From Carex sylvatica (taxonomy: Eukaryota > Streptophyta > Magnoliopsida > Poales > Cyperaceae), in contig CAXKVR010000726.1 in the NCBI GenBank assembly GCA_964058845.1, positions 1 to 18,656 on the forward strand: a DNA stretch of 18,656 nucleotides. Direction: 5' to 3'. The notes beneath the pieces are model-generated. The model searched no databases. It was not told the DNA's origin and saw nothing but the letters and a program-made list of their open reading frames with translations. This document shows positions 17,347 through 18,656 of this stretch, one piece after another (the stretch's first letter is position 1; each line of letters begins with the position of its first letter). Position numbers and translations under genes: made by a program.

Positions 17347-18387
17347 GAAAATATTGAAGAGTTACCACCACCACCCAGACAGACACCCATAATTCCTAGA
17401 TTTCCAACTATGCTAAAGTCAGGACCGGTACCCGTTAATCGAACTGATATTGATATTGATGTTGATGCTATTGATGCCATACCAGAAAATGAAATGGAAA
17501 CGGGAGATGAATACGAAGGGATCTAGGAATCTGATGAGTTATTAGATGGCGATGCAAATGTACCAGGTTTATCCAGGGAAGAAAAATTTCCGATTAGAGG
17601 TTGGGGAAATAAGCATCATGTCGCCACATTCAACGATACTACAGCTTCTGAAGAGGCAGACATTACTTATTTTGGCCCTCGTGTTGTATACAATGACAAA
17701 CTTGCCCCGGGGCAACTTTATACCAACATAGATGAACTTATAAAGAAAATCTATGAGACTCATGTTCACGGGAACTGGAAATGTAAAATACACAAAAATG
17801 ACCGAACAAGGTTAATTGTGCTATGTAAAACTCACCCGCGGTGCGAGTTCTGCCTTTTTGCAACCCCTGCGGGTTCAGGAGAAGCATGGATGATTAAGAA
17901 ATGTGAACCACCCCATACATGCAAGTCTGCATCTACAAAGACAGACCATTCACAGCTGACGGCATCATTAATTGTCGATGCAATTGAGGAAGACATTAAG
18001 GAGGACCCATCTATGAGCATCAAGGCAGTGGCTAGAACCATCAGACACAAATATAAATATGTAACACCAAAATACAACAGGCTGTGAAGAGGTCGCGAAC
18101 TTGTCATTTGCAGAATATTTGGTAGTTGGAAGAATTCATACGGCTATCTGGCACCATTGCTCCAGGTCATGGCAAGTACAAATGTCGAAACTGTATATGA
18201 GCGGTGGCATGGTCCCTTTTTTGTTAAGGAGGGAGTGCTGATAGAGGGAGCTCAACAATTCATGGGCAAAGCATGGGCTTTTAGTGTTTGTATCCAAGCT
18301 GTGCCATACATCAAACCCGTTATCAGCATTGATGCATGCTTCATGTCTGGCCGTTATGAGGGGAGGTTACTGATAGCATGTGCCTAT

Positions 18388-18431
18388 AATTATGCTCACT
18401 TAAGTTTCCAAAATAGAGACAGAAGATTTAT
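18388..18431. other. 44-bp insertion in the transposase remnant
   Basis: The usual motif runs from LLIACAY straight into DAENQLLPLAFAIV. Here 44 bp starting AATTATGCTCACTTAAG separate GCCTAT from GATGCTGAG and shift the frame. TAT lies on both sides, too short to call a target duplication. This may be filler DNA or a transposon footprint. Confidence 0.6.
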
Positions 18432-18580
18432 GATGCTGAGAACCAGTTGTTGCCTTTGGCCTTTGCAATTGTTCAGAAAGAGAATGGTGAGAACTGAGGA
18501 TTCTTTATGCAGTTTTTAAGAAGATTGGTGATTAGGGAAGGAAAATTTTTCTGTGTGATATCAGACCAGCACAAAGGAAT

Positions 18581-18656
18581 AAAAATAAATGTGGACAAAG
18601 ACAAATATCTACTTAATGAATGTGGACAAAAATAATCCCAGAGATGTAAACGAAGA
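18581..18656. other. End of window, with a 12-bp direct repeat
   Basis: AATGTGGACAAA occurs at 18588-18599 and again at 18619-18630. No transposase similarity is visible here, so the element is either truncated at about 18580 or diverges. Confidence 0.4.

Larger units (their letters stand above)
16825..18580 (+). pseudogene. Mutator-like (MULE) transposase, decayed and truncated
   Basis: An MURA-type DDE transposase would cut and paste the element in the nucleus. One frame can be followed from ATG 16825 to about 18387. It shows a PB1-like N-terminus (LYVSSKLQNGVGGVYYTKDA, later YEIKLATRID), a Tyr/His-rich repeat, a Mutator DNA-binding region (LCKTHPRCEFCLFA with PPHTC, a zinc-finger-like cysteine/histidine set, near 17821-17934), then the catalytic domain with VISIDACFMSGRYEG (first Asp 18331-18333). 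Breaks in that frame are TAA 16957, TAG 17524 and TGA 18085. A 44-bp insertion at 18388-18431 shifts the frame. In the shifted frame LLPLAFAIVQKEN and VISDQHKGI (second Asp 18564-18566) continue, with a TGA at 18495. Similarity ends near 18580, before the catalytic Glu and C-terminal domains. It is clearly non-functional. Confidence 0.88.

Noticed and set aside
17171..17386. Minus-strand Gly-rich frame
   Set aside because: It is a shadow of the 33-bp coding repeat in the transposase remnant.

Overview
This is nuclear DNA of a flowering plant, strongly AT-rich. It holds two recognisable host genes, both with GT-AG introns, set in a dense field of short non-autonomous transposons and decayed repeats. 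TIR and target-site features are of plant hAT and Mutator type. Nothing suggests prokaryotic or organellar DNA. The species cannot be named from the sequence.

Host genes. (1) An intact two-exon tetraspanin of the TET3/TET4 type lies on the minus strand (exon 1 5411-4881, exon 2 2022-1678, 291 aa). Its 2.86-kb intron carries a hAT-type MITE, a 33-bp tandem duplication, a perfect 20-bp hairpin and a GC-rich repeat patch. (2) An intact two-exon RCI2/LTI6 (Pmp3-family) gene lies on the plus strand (15176-15256 and 15387-15467, 53 aa). Within about 220 bp upstream it has one DRE/CRT core and two ACGTG-type ABRE/G-box motifs, matching the cold, salt and ABA responsiveness known for this family.

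Mobile DNA, left to right. Copy A (about 130-1295) of an unclassified repeat is split by a Mutator-type MITE with a perfect 9-bp target duplication. Copy B of the same repeat (8850-9460, opposite orientation) lacks the MITE and serves as an empty site. A near-palindromic MITE (5866-6269) and a diverged half-copy sit upstream of the tetraspanin. A second unclassified repeat occurs in opposite orientations at 6520-6930 and 11236-11645. hAT-type elements rich in CGGTT/AACCG lie at 9578-10011, 13662-14153 and 14174-14631. The last two are opposite-orientation copies of one family whose target duplications are only 4 bp apart, making a palindrome of about 970 bp just upstream of RCI2. Another hAT-like element (11889-12648) carries a GC-richer, gene-like insert. 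The right end (16825 to about 18580) is a decayed Mutator-like transposase with a PB1-like start, a Tyr/His-rich 11-residue repeat, a zinc-finger-like DNA-binding region and the first two DDE aspartates, broken by stops and a 44-bp insertion.

I see no evidence for a new multi-gene system. The most interesting material is the transposon archaeology: a dated insertion with an empty paralogue, paired hAT insertions next to a stress gene, and a probable gene-fragment capture.
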